A stretch of DNA of 64,000 nt, from positions 122,978,001 through 123,042,000 of the forward strand of contig NC_092520.1 in NCBI RefSeq assembly GCF_037038585.1, read 5' to 3'. The translations under genes were made by a program, and so were the position numbers. Below are positions 9,811 through 24,334 of the stretch, piece by piece (the first letter of the stretch is position 1; every line of letters begins with the position of its first letter). Origin of the DNA: Patagioenas fasciata (taxonomy: Eukaryota; Chordata; Aves; Columbiformes; Columbidae). The notes under the pieces were generated by a model. The model was not told where the DNA came from. It saw only the letters and a program-made list of their open reading frames with translations, and searched no databases.

Positions 9811-12800
9811 TCCAGAGTAAATTGTGCTCATTTATTGCACACAGCACTCTGTTTTAGGGTAGCTGTAAATGAAGTAGAACTAAAACCTGTATCAACGTGC
9901 TTTGCAAGGGACAGGTCAACTCAATTGTGAAAATGCAATTTCTCATTTCTCATCAGTTTCTTCAGAAGAAGGACACTATTATTAATTGTTCTTCCTTTTA
10001 TTTTTTTTTTTTTCCTTCATCTAGGTAAATTATTTTGTTTTGCTGTGCCTTTTAATGACTGTCTGCTGTGAGGTTTTCTTTGTGGGCACCATTTAGAGAT
10101 AGAGAGGAATATTGCACTGTTTTCCTTTATAGCACAACAAAGCTGTGGAGGGCAACACAGTAATTCTCTGGGGTCAGAGGCAAAGAAGACATGAACTGAA
10201 ACCTCCTGGTTGTGATGGTGGCTTTTGGGGAAAGGTGGGGGAGTAGGTCCAAGATTCCACATATTGGGGAGCAAGGGAGCTGGACCCTCCTTGGTCAGTG
10301 ATTAGAGGCAGAAGGCCTCCACTAAATCCTTTTTCTCAGCATTGTGCACTGATGTGGAGGCTTCCCCTGACTGACAAGTTGCTCCCTTCCAACTGCCATC
10401 AAATTTCTATTACACTCAAGACACCCTCGCTCATTTTTTTGTAGCCTGCCTGCTCGAGAGAGCATGCTTGCATTAGCGTGAGCTCTCCAAGAGCCTTGAC
10501 AAGCCTCTTTCCCTGCAGCTTAGTGAAAGAAGGGGGTACATTAGCATACAGTTGTTCTTTGTGCATGGAAAAACATAATAATCCTTTATCAAACCCAGCA
10601 CTGCTCAAACATTGAGACCAAGGGGTTTATTCTGTCATTTATTTGCCTGAATAATTGCTATTACTAATAATGGAAATAACATACTAGGTGACTAGGTTAC
10701 CATGCTGATCATAGAAGATTTGTGCAAACTGTTCCTATGGCTCATTTACTTTGCAAGATTTCATACTCTGCGAGTCTTCTCACACTCAGTAGGAACTGGC
10801 ACAGCTACACAAAACCATATTATAGGCAAACCATAATGATGCAGACACATGAATTTGGTATATCTCCTTTAAACAGGGACTCAACCTTTCAGAGAACAGA
10901 GGCCGATGTTTGTATAGACATTCAAAATCATGCCAGTAGAATTTCACCTGATTTTTTAACTTCTTTTTTTTTGGGTTTAATATTGTCATTTTTAAAGCTG
11001 TATTATGAATAGCAATCAATGTAGACTGACCTTCCATTATACATTGACAAGACTATACTTTGAAGCTTCTTTTCATAAACATATTTTCCTTAATAGTTAT
11101 CTTTTGGTAACAAATCCAGACTGTTGAAGGATTTTGGAGCTGTCCAGCTGATGGAAGCATTTTCTTTGTCTAATTATTTTTCAGATCGGGACAAGAATGT
11201 TTTATTTTAAAAACAAGTGTGCACACATCCTCTGGATTATTTGACTGTGCATCTGCTCTTTTCAGTTCGTGCAAATATTTGTACAAATCTTCATGCTTTC
11301 CTGTTCACTGTAAGATATTACTGGTTTACTAAATCCTGATTGTATCTCTTTCACACTCTCAAATGTTCCAATTCAGCACATGAAAACAGAAATGTGGAAG
11401 TCAAACACTGCATGTTTCAGATGGATTTTTGGTTTGTTTTGGCTTGAGTGAAAGAAAATCATTGGTTAATATTTACTACTTCAAAATATCAACTACTTAG
11501 AGGTGTTTGAATTGAAAATCCATTGAACTTTTTCATTTTATTTCTTCAGTATATTAATGATAGGCTATGACAGAAGTGTGCTGGTAGCAAATCAACTATA
11601 TTTCACTAAATGAAAATTGCTTGTTTGAGTGTTCAGGCTCTTCCACAACAAACAGTTATCAGAGTATTTTGATGGCAGGTTGGAGTCAGGCTATGGAAAG
11701 AAGCCTGGTGGAATGGGCTGTGATCCCTTGCAGTTAAGGTACTTCCTTCTTTCCATTTTTAATAGTATGAAGTACCCAAGTCTTTTGAGCAGGCATTTAC
11801 AGTAGTGTTAAAAGCAAATATGTTACTTTTTTTTATAATCTCTTCCACAAAGAATCTTCATAGAATACCTTCATGTCTGTTATAGCTCCACTAACTCATT
11901 AAGTCATATGAATGCTGTTCTTAAAATCTAAGATCATATCACTATCCCAGTATGAAGGAGGGGTGAAAAATGTGCAAACACCATCATCTTACGAAATCTT
12001 CTTTAAAAACTGACTTTTTTTTAAACAAGAGGAAAATGTCAGGATGTCCATACAAGTGAGCTTTATGAAACTAGGTTAAAAAGAGCTCAAAATAAGTTAG
12101 AATATATCAGCTCATTATTATGGTGCAAATATTTACACTATCATGTGGGTTTTGTCAACCATAGCACTAAAGTTTTTAGTAGTAATGAATAGTGTAACTT
12201 CTAAATAAACATATGTTGAAATTTATTATTCATATTATAGTGGATGTGAATTAAGTGCTTTTAATGCACCTGATGCCCCAAACCAGACAGAATACAGAGG
12301 TTTTGTTCTGTTCCTGGTCAGAGACTGGCACTATGTAGGTAGGTTAAGCATGTGTTGGGAAGAAGTATCAATCTCTATAAAATCTTGTGATCAGGCATGT
12401 GAGAGACTAGAGCTGAAGAGAAGTTGCTTGGTCTCCTACCAAATCAGTACTGTAGCTCTGACAGGGCCACAGGAACTGTGACCTCACTGTTCATTGTTTC
12501 TTTTGCTACCTGTGAAATGAATGGCAGCATCACCTGATGATCTGTGATATGATAACCAATAGACAAGTATGTACCTTCACGTGGAAATGGAAATTTGTTT
12601 AATAAGACTCTTTCCAAATAAAGTTGTAGATCCAGGAAAAGGGGGAATAAAAAGGACAAAGAAAAATACAGCACTGGGAATCAAACAATATCAGGGGCCT
12701 GACTGGTTCAGTGATATTTCCTTCTGACTGATGAGATCTTGAGCTGTTATTTTGATGCTTTCTCAGTATCTGGACCACAACCAAAGAGCAACAACAGCTA

Positions 12801-13960
12801 AAGTTATTGTTACTGGTCCAGAAAAAGCTGACCAGATGCAAGTTGCCATTGTTTGGGTCCTGGTTAGTGCTGCCTTGGACACCTTGGATCTGCAGAGCAA
12901 ACCTGTGTGTGTATCACCCGTGCTTCTGTACTATCAACTGTTGCTTTGTAAAGCCACACATGACCTGTTGAGTGTGGAAGACTTTCTCACATGCCAAAGT
13001 TGAACTGGTGGGACTACTGCACCTTTCATTCCTCTTCTCTCATGGCAGAAATCTGTGGTGTATCACTACTAGCTGTGTCCTGTAAGTTCCTGTTAAAAAT
13101 CTCAATGATTTCCCATCTGAAAACACTAAAATGCATCTCATACTTTTTGTTGCCCTTCAAGAACCAGAGCCGCCCTGTCCTATCTGACATGCACAGAAAT
13201 GCTGTGAGCCAGAAACTGTCATGCATTAAGTGGGCCAAGGTAAATCCCTTAGTGCATGTTCTGATCTTGCAAGATATACAGATACATTTATAGTAAGGTC
13301 TGCAACCAAAAGCAAATTAAAACTATGTCACCTTTGCTGCAAGCTTAAAAACATACATGTAAACTGCTGCTGAGGCTCAGTGGGTGCTTTGTACCTTTGC
13401 TGTGACTCAAGCCTCCGCGGCACGTGAGGGCAGTACTGGGAAGCTGGAGCTGAGCTGGGCTTAAGCTGGACATCCTGATCTGGCAATGGCTGGAAGCCCG
13501 TGAGTACAGCTGACAAGTCTGATTTCTGATTGAGAAGAGTGTGTATCCATTTTGCCTGGCACTTCAGAGAAAGGAAGAACACATATTTAGTTCTAATTTA
13601 GAGTGTTATCATTGCTGGAGTAAAGCTTCATTGTATAGTGTTTTTCTTTCCCGGAATTAAAAAAGACTTCCAGATTCTTGTTTTTGTTTCTTTTTCCTTT
13701 GTGGCATAGCGGATACAGTATGTGGGAAATGGGAAACTGAATCCTTTCACTGCTGTTACCAGTTTTAACTGAGTGCTCTAGAGTGTTTATAGCTTACAAA
13801 ATAGGAGAGAATGTTGTGTTCAACGATTATGTGATGTTAATCACATTTTTATGCATGCATGATTGCCTTGTACTTTATTTAGTATAATTTACCCAGAACA
13901 CTGAGACTTTTCTGCCCACAGTCCTTTGGATGAGTTTAAAAAAGAGCAAACAGAAGATTT
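9811..13960. other. Non-coding stretch
   Basis: No gene recognised. The tract from 12,440 to 13,300 has several frames of 70-100 codons on both strands with no motif I know. Positions 13,370-13,520 are somewhat GC-richer (around a ccgcggcacgtg word) but show no exon signals I can support. A T13 run lies at 10,001-10,013. Confidence 0.45.
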
Positions 13961-13961
13961 C

Positions 13962-13979
13962 ACAGTTTTTAAAAACTGT
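13962..13979. repeat. Perfect 18-bp palindrome
   Basis: The bases acagtttttaaaaactgt equal their own reverse complement. It could be a dimeric protein site or chance in AT-rich DNA. Confidence 0.7.
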
Positions 13980-16900
13980 ATATCACCTGAATTCTCCATG
14001 CCATAATTAATATTTGCTCAATGGTTGTTTGCTTTATTGTACCTTCTGGAAATAATTTAAGTTCCATAATATATATTTTTAGGAATATTGGCTGTACTTT
14101 TTGTTTTCTTGTTTTGAATAATTTTATAGTAGCAGATGTATGCATGCCTTCGTTATGGCTAGCAGGACTGCGTGCCTTACCCGTTGCTGATATTAACAGG
14201 AGTCCTTTAAGAGGAACATACCTGACATGATTGTGACTTGGCCGATTTTTAATTTGGAGTAATGTTTGGAGCAGCAGCAAAAAGAAAAAAAAAAAATATA
14301 GTGGAGCAGGCACTTGCCTGAGGACTCCTCTTTGTATTATAAAGCTTTTAGGATCTATTATTTGCATTAGTCTCAGGGAAACAGGGAGGCAGTTGTGACA
14401 GCATATGACAGACAGCCACTGAATTCAAATACACATGACAACATAAACAAATGGAGGACTGATCTGTTGTTTTTCAGTTGTGCTACAGCTAACAAGCTAT
14501 CACAGAGCCTTCCCTGGGGAAGCCTGTCCTTTTTGCGAGATGCAATTGTTTTAATCCTTGAATGGACCTCTACCTTCTAACAAACACTGTAGGTCATGTA
14601 TATTTCCAGCATATAGATACAGCTTTTCTAGGCATTGTTTGTTTCTGGAAAAAGGATGGTGCCATTAACGTTATGGTATTCTACTGCAGTAGCAACTACT
14701 GCTATTAGACTCATATCATCTTGAGAGATATGAAATTATTTAGCTCTGGAGTTTGAAAAATCCTAGGCTTTTACTGCATTTCAATCTCAATCTCAATTCT
14801 TACAGTTGTTTCCCTCCCTGCTTAGAATTAATACTTTGCCTGAAAAACTCTGCGGACATTTAGAAAAAACTTTCGAATTCTTTTGTTTTATGCAGGAATC
14901 TCAAAAGCCTGGACGAAAACACACCCATGCACATAAGCATGCATCAGATTTTGAAAATTAAGAGAGAAAGCTGGTTTCTTATTAATCCTCATGGATCTGA
15001 ACTGCTCTTTCAAAATACACTGTTATAGATAGGCATTTTTCCCCTTCTGCGTGGTTTCTGACTGAAGCAATGTTTGGTTGTATCAATTACTCGGCAGAAT
15101 TCTTTCAAGCTGGCCTTAGTATGAAGATTTTATTAGTATGTCAGTCATTTTTCTTTCAAAGCCCAGTTGTGAAAAAGATATATGTAAATACTTTTTTTTT
15201 CCCCCCGCCTTGTTTTTTATTGCTCTTCTGAAAAAAAAAAAAAAAGAGTAGCACAGGAAAACTTCTGCGTGTGAGTGAATCAAGCTGACAAAAGGTGCAT
15301 CTTATCGTAATACTCTGATGAGATCACATGGTTGTAACAGGGAAAGGAACAAAAGATTTCAATTCTACTTAAAGGAAAAAATCAAAGAATAAATAAAGTA
15401 TCACAATAAATATGTTCTACAATATTTTGTAAAATAGTCTTTAATGTTCTTGAAGTTAAGATTCTTTCATTTCACCAGTTCTTTCCCATTTTGCATGGTA
15501 CCGTAGCTGAAAAACATTCTTTTGTTAAAGTAACCTCAATGCTGAAGTAAACCGTGCCACAAAGCCCTCAGTTTTGCTGTAGCTCAGGCAACAAACCCAG
15601 AACACACTAGCACTGATTTACCATGGTTCTAATCAGCATTTCGCACATGGAAAACTCACCATGTGTTTCAGAACCCTTTGACACTCATCTCTTTCTAATA
15701 CAAGTGCCCGTTTCTCCCTCTGCTGGTTTCAGAATAAACGCCTTGTCAAAAAAAGAATTAGATTTTGACAGCTTTTTTCCTATGGTTAATTGAGGTGATA
15801 GATACACTTGACATTTATCTCAGCACAGAAAAGAAGATTAAGACATATTTTTCTACATGCATTCTCCATATTAGAGGAGGTCACTTTCCAGGGTCTTTTT
15901 AATATGCCTGTGCAATTAATAGTGGTGATAATTCTGCTCCATATCACAGCGTCTTTAAAGTTCTCTTTCAAATTGACAGATAAAACTCTCTCTTCTGTAT
16001 ATAGGGCTTGAATTAGACTAATCTTTTTCAAGTTTGCCCTCCAGGCCTTCCCCCTCACAGTCCTGAAAATTAATACTGTCTGAAAAATACGAAGGATATC
16101 ATGCTAACTCACTTAGTTCAAAGAAGATGGGAAAAAAGAGTCATATTTCAGGTTCTTTTAATTATTCCCACCAAATTTTTGAGGGCATCCCCCTAAATTG
16201 TTACTTTTACAGTAATGCGATTTGAACGTTCCACTTGTTAAATGTCCAGTCATATTGTGTAGCGGCTTCTGTTCCTTGTTGTAATGCAGAGCGGCTCTCT
16301 TGATTTTCACAGAAGTTACTGGATTAATGTAAAGTTTAGATGCCCTAGGTTATGTAATATGGTTATATAATAATAATAATTTCCAAAATAGAATTAATTA
16401 ATGCGTTTCAGAAGACCGCTGATTAATTCATACAGTTAAACTGTCTTAAGCAGAGTTATTAAAAGATCAAAGCCTACATATCTCCCTTCCATATCCACAG
16501 AAAGAGTGCAAGTATTCAAAGCGTACAGTTCACACAAACATGCGTTTGTGTTAAAGGTTGCTAGACGTGCTTCCTGGGTAACAATATTATTATTTTCAAG
16601 TTTACTACTTAGCAGAAATGTGGGCTCTTTACTCCAAACATGTTGCCTTTGGACAATACTTGCAGCTACAGCTAGATCAAGTAATGTGAAATTCTGAATA
16701 TTTGATTGCAAAGTGTATAAATATGGTAGTGTTCTCGCAGGCAGGAATGCATGGACCCTGAGAGAGTTTTGTAAGTCTTCAGTATTCCTACTGTTTTGCT
16801 CACAAAACTCTTGCTAGATCTTCAGATTGCTGGTGATATTAATGACTGTGTAAATAAGTGTCTGAATGATGAAACACTCAGTATGGATATGCTGTCATGC

Positions 16901-17566
16901 AATTTTTTAAGTTTAATTTTTGGAAAATTATCTTCACTTCACTGAATATTTATAATTGTTGACTCAGACCAGGAATTTGGCAAAGTGTTTAAGTGTGTGT
17001 TTTGTTGGCCCCTACTGAGAAAAACAGATGTGTGAAGGTCCTTTTGAAGTGGAAAGTATTTAAGTATTTATCAAAGGATTTTTGTTTTACATTTTGGTTG
17101 AGACCCGTTTTACTCTAAGTTCTGATCCTGCCAACAATCCTACAGGTAAACTAAATGCAACCAGTGCAATGGCCCACACTCAGAAACTGCAGTCCTTAGA
17201 TTCTTCTTACTAAATAGCTGTTCTCCATTGTAGATCTACACAAAATACTTCTTGCTAAGCAATTCTTGAATAATTTCTTGTCTTCAGACTCTTATTCCTC
17301 AAATACTGTGCTTGCATGATTTTTTTTTCAATACAGAAATTCAGCTGGAATTTTCTATAGAGGTTTCTGGAAAGAAGTAATATTAAAACTCGGAGTTAGG
17401 AAAAGTATTTGGATTGCAATTGTTACTCTTTTTAATCTGTGTTTCCAGCAGATGCTAGTCCATTTCATGGTCATGAAGAAATCAACAGGACTTTGACACA
17501 TTGCTGATGCTGCCATTTCCATGGAAACAGAACTTTGAATTAAAGGTTAATGTATGAACATCATGT
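13980..17566. other. Non-coding, partly CNE-like stretch
   Basis: No gene. Positions 13,980-14,260 and about 15,500-16,060 have a non-repetitive, balanced texture with homeodomain-type TAAT cores, as often seen in conserved non-coding elements, but conservation cannot be judged from one sequence. A T10-C6 run (about 15,191-15,206) and an A15 run (15,231-15,245) lie between. Confidence 0.35.
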
Positions 17567-17602
17567 ATATGTGTGTGCATGATATACATATGCACACATG
17601 TA
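17567..17602. repeat. Imperfect inverted repeat, alternating purine-pyrimidine
   Basis: Arms atatgtgtgtgcat and atgcacacatgtat pair with two mismatches around a short ATAC centre. The alternating TG/CA run is typical of microsatellite-derived dyads. Confidence 0.5.
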
Positions 17603-20600
17603 TCTTGTGAGAAAACTTGGGTGGATTTCTGTGGACTGAAATGGGCAAAACTGGCATACTTCTTTAGATCTTTGATGTATAAGTGACAGCAGCAAACCCC
17701 AGATCTCTCCATTCAAGGATCTATTTTATACCTGCTTGCTGTAACCTGAAAATGAAAGTTTAATTATGAAACTAAGAATTTACTTTTGTTTGTTAAATGG
17801 GTTTGGCCTTTTGTAGTCCATGCAAAGTGCATATTTTTATCTGCAGAAAAATATATTTGTCATAGAAATCAATCTTGTATATTAGAGTTACACTGTATCT
17901 GAGCTTCTGTAGTGCTGAAAATATCTGAGATTTTCTTTCCTAGTTTGACAAATGAAGCAGCTAGTTGATTGAGACATATTGTATGGGGATATATTGTGTT
18001 AGATGTACAAGATTTGAGATAGAGAAGAACTTTCTGTAATGTGTTGACTTAGCAATTCACCTGAACCTAGGAATAGCAGGGATTTGCAGAGACCCAACAA
18101 GAGTACTCTAAGGTACCATGACACCTTCACCATCTGTTGATAACCCATCAAAACTGTTCACTGCAGTTTCTAAGTGTCTGGGAGGCTTCCTCTCACCCTA
18201 GAAATTCTAGACAAAATTCCATTCTTGTTGACAACAAAAAGCTTCTCCTCCTGCTTCTGTTGTACATGTAATATCCCATTCTATTTTGGAACTGTGTGTG
18301 GGGTTTTGGTGTGGTGTTTTTTTTTTTTTTTTTTTAAATTCAGGTGTCCTTCCCAATTTAACAAACTTAAACACTTGGGAATGACTCAATCTAACGTGCT
18401 ATCCTTAGAATAAGAGCTAAGTACAAGAATTCTGAAATACTTTAGGATCAAGCTCAATTCAAAGTTGATACAACTAAGAAAGACATATTTTAGGAAATTC
18501 AAATTATATGATTTAGTAGCCTACCAATTCACTAATGGCTTTGATTAAATGCCTACAGAAAATGTTCTTATTTGCAAATATCTTGATCAATGCAGGTGAC
18601 TGTATTTTCCAGGAAATTTTTTTGTTGACATGTCCTACTGCTAATAATTAATAATCTTCCCAGATGGCCATTTATTTCTGCCTTAGTGATCTCCAGATTT
18701 TACAAATGCTGCATTTTCTATTGGGTCTTGAATCTATCTGGCAAGTCACTAATAAGTAATATCAGCCTATGGGTAGCTAATGCACAAAGCCCTTTATGTA
18801 TGTTTATTGCAGTTCTCAATTCTCAAGGGTGAGAAAATTTTTTAAAAGATGGTATGCTTTTCAACAATGTGTTTCAAGCACAATATGCATCTGCAATTGG
18901 TTCATTTTCAGTTCCTCTGAACTTCTCCAGCCAACAGTCTTTAGCTCAATAGGAGATATTTCCTTGAATTTTTGTCTCCAGCTGTCAGGCAAAAAATACA
19001 CCCCTACGTTGCCTTGCTCTCTAAGGAATGCTGAAACAGGCTTTGTGCTGTTTGTTCACTGTGGGATGGGTATACTGTATCAAAATAAGATAGACACTTT
19101 GCACTCATTGATTTAGCATTAGCTTTAAAGTTTTTTATAATGGTTCATGTCTTGCCTCCAAGAAAGGCAGATGTTTCTTCTGATGGATTTAAAGGCTACA
19201 AATGGATAGGCCATGTTTTACAAAGGGAAGGCAAACTTCAAGTACCTCTGGAGAGATCACTAGCTGTCTCTCAAAACTCTAGAGATGCTGAAGCTGAAAT
19301 TCTGAATGTTTATCATCAAGTGCCAGCTCCTTTGGTCACAGTTGTGAGGTAAAGATTTTTTATTATGAAGGTCTTAGGTCATAGAAGAGTAAAGTGTGCA
19401 GAACCATAATGAAAATATATTTGTGTCATTTCTATTCCCTTTAAACAAATACATAGAAGGCTTGCATGAAGTATTATATTCAGGCCCAGGAAATCTCCAT
19501 CCCAGAGTCCATTCTAGGCATTTGTTAACTTGTCTTAAAACCATTCTTGATGTAGTGTCAGAATTACCTGGTAACAATGTGGTTGATATCGAGGATCCAG
19601 TACAAAACATTTGGCAGTGTCATTACTGCCAAATTATAACCTAAGTTTTTAAGGCACTCACAACAGTTTTTCTCTTTGTGGCCAAATTATGGAGCTTTTC
19701 AATAATGATTTTATGCGTTTCCTTTCTTTACATGGCTCTATGCCTTAATAAACAAGAAATATGGTATTATAGTGCGATTGATGCTGTGAGTGTTTAAGCA
19801 GTATGTGCAATATTTATTTTCTTCTGTTCCTCAATGGAAATGTGCTACTGCTATCTGTTTTTCTAAATTAAAAAAACAAACAAACTAACAAAATTGGGTT
19901 TGTGGGAGAAGGATTGTCATGGGACACCTGCAAACTGCAACTCTGTACTCTTCTACTGAATTACTATGCATGCTTTTGCTCAAGTAATTTCAGTGCTTTA
20001 TTCCTCAATTTACATTCAGAATTGTGGTAATATTGCTTGGCAGAAATGTAATAAGTTAAAACATTTTTACACCCAAAGATAGAAGATACTGTGTAAGAAT
20101 AAGGTATTGCACATTCTCTCTTAAAAACAGGTGCCTGTACTGTCTCTGTGGCACTTTGAAGATATTAATCAATTCTTCGCAATACTTGTAAGAAGCATCT
20201 TGATAAACAATAAAGCAGATAACAATAAAAGTAATTTTATTTCATCTCCTTTAGGAATTACATAGCCCTGAGATTCAAGGTATCATATGTCTTTTACTTA
20301 GGATTTGAAAAATTCTAAGAGATGTTGAGAGATGCTATTACCATTTATTTTCTTGGTTATATTTAAAATCTTGTTGCATCTTTTTTTGCCAAATGGGAGT
20401 CCATGCACTCAAATTATTTTGCATCCCATTGTGTCCCCAGGCATTCAGCCACCTCTGCAGGGTGTTATGGAGGAAACAGCTGCCTCAGTTGTATCTCATC
20501 AGAAGGATTTAAGACTTGGGGGAGAAGAGTAGATTTTTCTGTAACACAGAAGAGGGCAAGATTACATGGTGTTTTGTCCTTTTCCTGATGATGATAAAGC

Positions 20601-20879
20601 ATAGTTGTGTGGCTCAGGATGCCCAGCCCTAAGCAGTGGTTCAGGGTAGACAGAAATGACACTGTGGCTGCCTGGCCCCAGCCCTTGTGGTGTGTCCATG
20701 CCCAAAGCAGTACAACTGGCATGCAGTAGAGGCTCTTCTTACTTTTAACTGCATGCAGAAACTATTGTAAAAATGATCACATCGGGCTTAGATCTACTAA
20801 GGTGAAATGGGAATCAAATAATCTAGAAGACTGATTTTCTAGCTGCTGCTTTCCTGGAAGGGCGCATCAGACAAAAGAG
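17603..20879. other. Non-coding stretch
   Basis: No gene recognised. It contains a T19 run at 18,317-18,335. A 70-codon frame at 19,140-19,352 and an 82-codon frame at 19,396-19,644 on the plus strand were read and match nothing I know. Confidence 0.5.
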
Positions 20880-21002
20880 GGGAAAACAAAACAAAACACA
20901 AAAAAACCCTCAAAACCAACCAAACAAAAATGAAAACCACAAAACCAAACCTAAAAACAAAGCTCAAACAAACAAAGGGATGAAATTAGTAAAAAAAAAA
21001 AG
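20880..21002. repeat. A/C-rich low-complexity tract
   Basis: Degenerate AAAAC, CCAAA and ACAA words with an A-only run at the right end. Same type as the tracts at 9,631 and 34,773. Confidence 0.8.
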
Positions 21003-23831
21003 AAGCAGCTTCTCCAGGTGCCTCTCCCCCCAGTCTCCCCAGAAATCTGATGGGTGTATGTTTGTTTGAGATGAAAAGTTCTGTTTTGGCAAAATGTTGG
21101 CTCAAGTCTCCCTATTAGTCTGTATTCATGAAAAAACAGATGTTAAGATCTCAAGCTGGCAGATGTTCATCTATCCATTTAAATACCTTCTGTTGCAATA
21201 GTAACAAGGAAAGAACACATAGGGTGAAGTTTTAACCACCCAGCGCTGGTTGAAATGGTAAGTTGTAAATGAATATAACATGTTCTAGCTTTGATGCAGA
21301 TATTCATAAGGACCTTCTCTTTTTACTTTCTATTACATAGTTTATTTGCTGAGGGGGAAAATAGACCAAAACTTTTATTTAATACTTAATTCAGGGAATA
21401 GTTTTAAAATAGAGCAGTTGTCTTTGCAAACAAAGCTTGTAAATGTCTTTTTTTTGTTTGTTTAAAATGTTGTTTGTTTTTCAAAATGGGTTGAAACTGA
21501 AGCCTTAAACTTTTTTTTTAAGTTGTTTCAGATCAAGTAAAATATATTTAATTTTGAGTGAATTTGTTGTTGCTGTTCAGTTTGACTCATCACTAGAAAA
21601 ATAAATTATTTACATTGATCTATTTGGGAATCTTTCAGGACAGCATAAAGTCTCAATGATGTTTACAGGAAGAAGTTCAGATCCCTTAAATGAAAGATGT
21701 CAAATCTGTAGCCCATACCTCCTTAAGGACTTTTTTTTGGATTCTAGTCAAGAATCTGTTTGTCATAGTTAAAATAGTTGTAATTCTGGATGCCCTATTC
21801 ACACCATCAAAATCTGCCTGGAAAGTTTGTTACTAGAAGTGGTGCTTCCAAAATCAACTACTTAATTTCCTTTCTGGCACCTTCAGGAGTTTTGTCAGCA
21901 TGCTCTGAGATGAAATCCTAAGCTCATTTCGCCAACAGGGGCAATACTGACAATTCTCACTTTTAGGCTCAATGTCAAACAGATTTTGCAGCCAAAAATC
22001 TAGTTTATTCAGCTTCTTGTGTTTAAATGCTTTCAGATCTCTGCTTTTGTCCTTTGACTGATTTTAGTCTGCTGCTTTAATTTGTCAGAACTGTATATAA
22101 TTTTTTAAGAGCTTCAAGTATATCAGGCTGACAACAGAAATTATATCTTGTTGTAGTATAGCAATATCAAAGACTGTTGAAATGTTCTACAGTCATTGCT
22201 TCTCTTAGAAGCAGATCATTACCATTGCTCCTGATTTATGAAATAGATGCAGTAGTTTGGTTAAAAGATTCAGGCACATTTATTTCTTATTTTAAGAGCA
22301 GGTTTGATCTGTAGCTGAGTGTACAAGGCTTCATTTAGATCCAGGTTTTTGATGAATTCATGGGTGGCAGTTAAATCTGTTTTATTGCCTTCAAGCAGTG
22401 CTGGGTACTGGGATGTCTGTTTCTACACAGGCCAAGTCTGTCATCAAAGATGTGGCCAAGGATTTGGCCAAAGCTACTTAAACAGGCTGATGCTATGTGT
22501 AGCAAGGTGTTATGTTGTGTAACTGGTGTTTTTGGCCTCAGGGTATTAACCCTGGGAGGATGCTACATGTTAAAAACAGAAGTGTGCCATATTGTACCCT
22601 CAGGGATGTGAGATGAAGAGTCCTGAAGTCCTCCTTGATGTCAACCTTTTCCCTACCTATTTATAAACCGGTAATCTCAGTTTATGTCTGTAATTAGAAA
22701 AACATAAACACTAGTAGTGTTCTTTTCATCCAGAAGTGGTGGCAGATAAATTTTGTACATGGCACTCTAACACTTGGCACTCCAGTACCATTTTTCTTGT
22801 TGATAAAGGCATGGTGGCATTTAATGTAATGGAAGTCATAAAATCATTATGGAAAAGCTCCATAATTTGATCAGAGAGAGAATCTGTTTTGAATACTTGC
22901 TAGTGAAGCCTGGTCTCATACCATACAATTATTTTAGAGCACTTAGTTTACTAGACGATGATATATTTTCTTCAATTATGGACAGGCTTACCTTACAGAC
23001 TCATGTACTGTATCACACAATTATTGGTTTCAAACTATGCCACATCATTTAGCAAAGACAAGCAAGTCTTAAAGTCACTGCTATAGAATTAGTGCTATTG
23101 ATCGATAGTAACTAAACATAGCTGGATTTTAGTAAGGCATATAGGCAATAATGTGGCTCAGTTTGATTTCTTGATGTGACTTAGGTGATGAAATTTCACC
23201 TAGGAATTCCTGCATTGATGCTCTTAATTTGTGGCTAAACAAGATCATACATTTCAAAAATTTCTACAGCTGTCTCACTCGTGGCTGTGGTCAGGTTTAG
23301 TGATCAACATGGTTTTTAGAATAAATCCTACCTTAAGTAGCTTTCATCTTTCTTATTACTGAAAGTGAGCACAGATTATTACCAGACAGAACTATACAGA
23401 CTTCCCCAGACCCTTCTTCACCAGTTTTCTGATTAAAGTCTAGTTCATTTTTGCCGCATATGCCTGTCTCCAGACTATTTATTCCTGTAGGAGCTTCGGG
23501 GATGTTCTGAAAACAGCAAGTGTCCAGGGTCCCAAGGGACTGCAACCTGCATGTGCTACACATTATTGGTGCTGGGAGGAGAGGGACTCGTTTATTTTGT
23601 TTGGCTGCTCCTGACCAGCATCATCAATTCTTTTATGGTCTTGATATTGCCTAGAGCTTTCCTGCTCTTCTGTGGGTTTGATCACCTCTGAAGTCTCTTT
23701 GTGTTTTCTTCCATGCTCTGTGTTATTTTATCAGACCTGACAGCAAGAGGAAGATGCGGCAGATTTCTCCAAGAAAAAAATTAGAACAGATTGAGTGAAT
23801 TGGTTCAGCCACAGGGGAAACTAACATTGCA
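21003..23831. other. AT-rich non-coding stretch
   Basis: No gene, no repeat body recognised. Frames are under 80 codons and unsupported. Confidence 0.55.
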
Positions 23832-24210
23832 AGCTAGTGAAGGGTCCAGAGAGCAAGTCCTATGAGGACAGCAGCTGAAGGACCTGGAGTTGTTTACTAT
23901 GGAGAGGAGGAGACTGCAGTGAGACCTTACCACTCTCTACAACTACCTGAAAGGAGATTGTAGTGAGGAGGGTGTTGTCACTTTTTCCCCAAGTAAGAAG
24001 GCATAGGACAAGAGGAAACAGACTCAAGTTGTGCCAGGGGAGGTTTAGATTGAATATCAGGAAAAACTTCTTCACTGAAAGGGTTGTGAGACATTTGAAC
24101 AGCCTGTCCAGGGAAGTATTTGAGTCACTGTCCCTGGGGGTATAGTGTTAGGTTTGTGGTTGGGCTTGGTCGTAAAGGTCTATTCCAACCCAAATGATTC
24201 TATGATTCTA
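23832..24210 (+). mobile_element. CR1 LINE, 5'-truncated 3' end
   Basis: CR1 is the main non-LTR retrotransposon of birds; copies are usually truncated at the 5' end. This copy begins inside the C-terminal part of the ORF2 reverse-transcriptase gene, runs through the end of that gene and the short 3' UTR, and stops at the typical tandem tail ccaaatgattctatgattcta at 24,190-24,210. A short deletion just after about 24,140 removes the usual end of the ORF. The tail is intact, so the 3' boundary is firm; the 5' boundary is approximate. Confidence 0.9.
23963..24145 (+). pseudogene. CR1 ORF2 C-terminal fragment
   Basis: A 60-codon frame reads through [20 protein letters not shown] and [14 protein letters not shown], the conserved tail of the CR1 ORF2 protein (endonuclease plus reverse transcriptase in the full protein). 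Only the tail remains, so no activity is possible. Confidence 0.85.
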
Positions 24211-24334
24211 AGTGTGTCTGGATTATTATGACCAGCAGGTTTCTGTACCAGCAACAGTTTGACTCCTAGCCTCTTGTTTTGATTTCAAAAATTAACTTTA
24301 TTAACTGTGAATTGTGACATATAACAGCGACACT
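24211..24334. other. Short AT-rich spacer
   Basis: Non-coding DNA between the CR1 tail and the GC-rich block; nothing recognised. Confidence 0.5.

Noticed and set aside
12444..13300. Cluster of overlapping 70-100-codon frames on both strands, considered as a transposase relic
   Set aside because: No catalytic motif or terminal inverted repeat was found.
19140..19644. Two successive plus-strand frames considered as exons
   Set aside because: No recognised domain, and no splice sites that join them convincingly.
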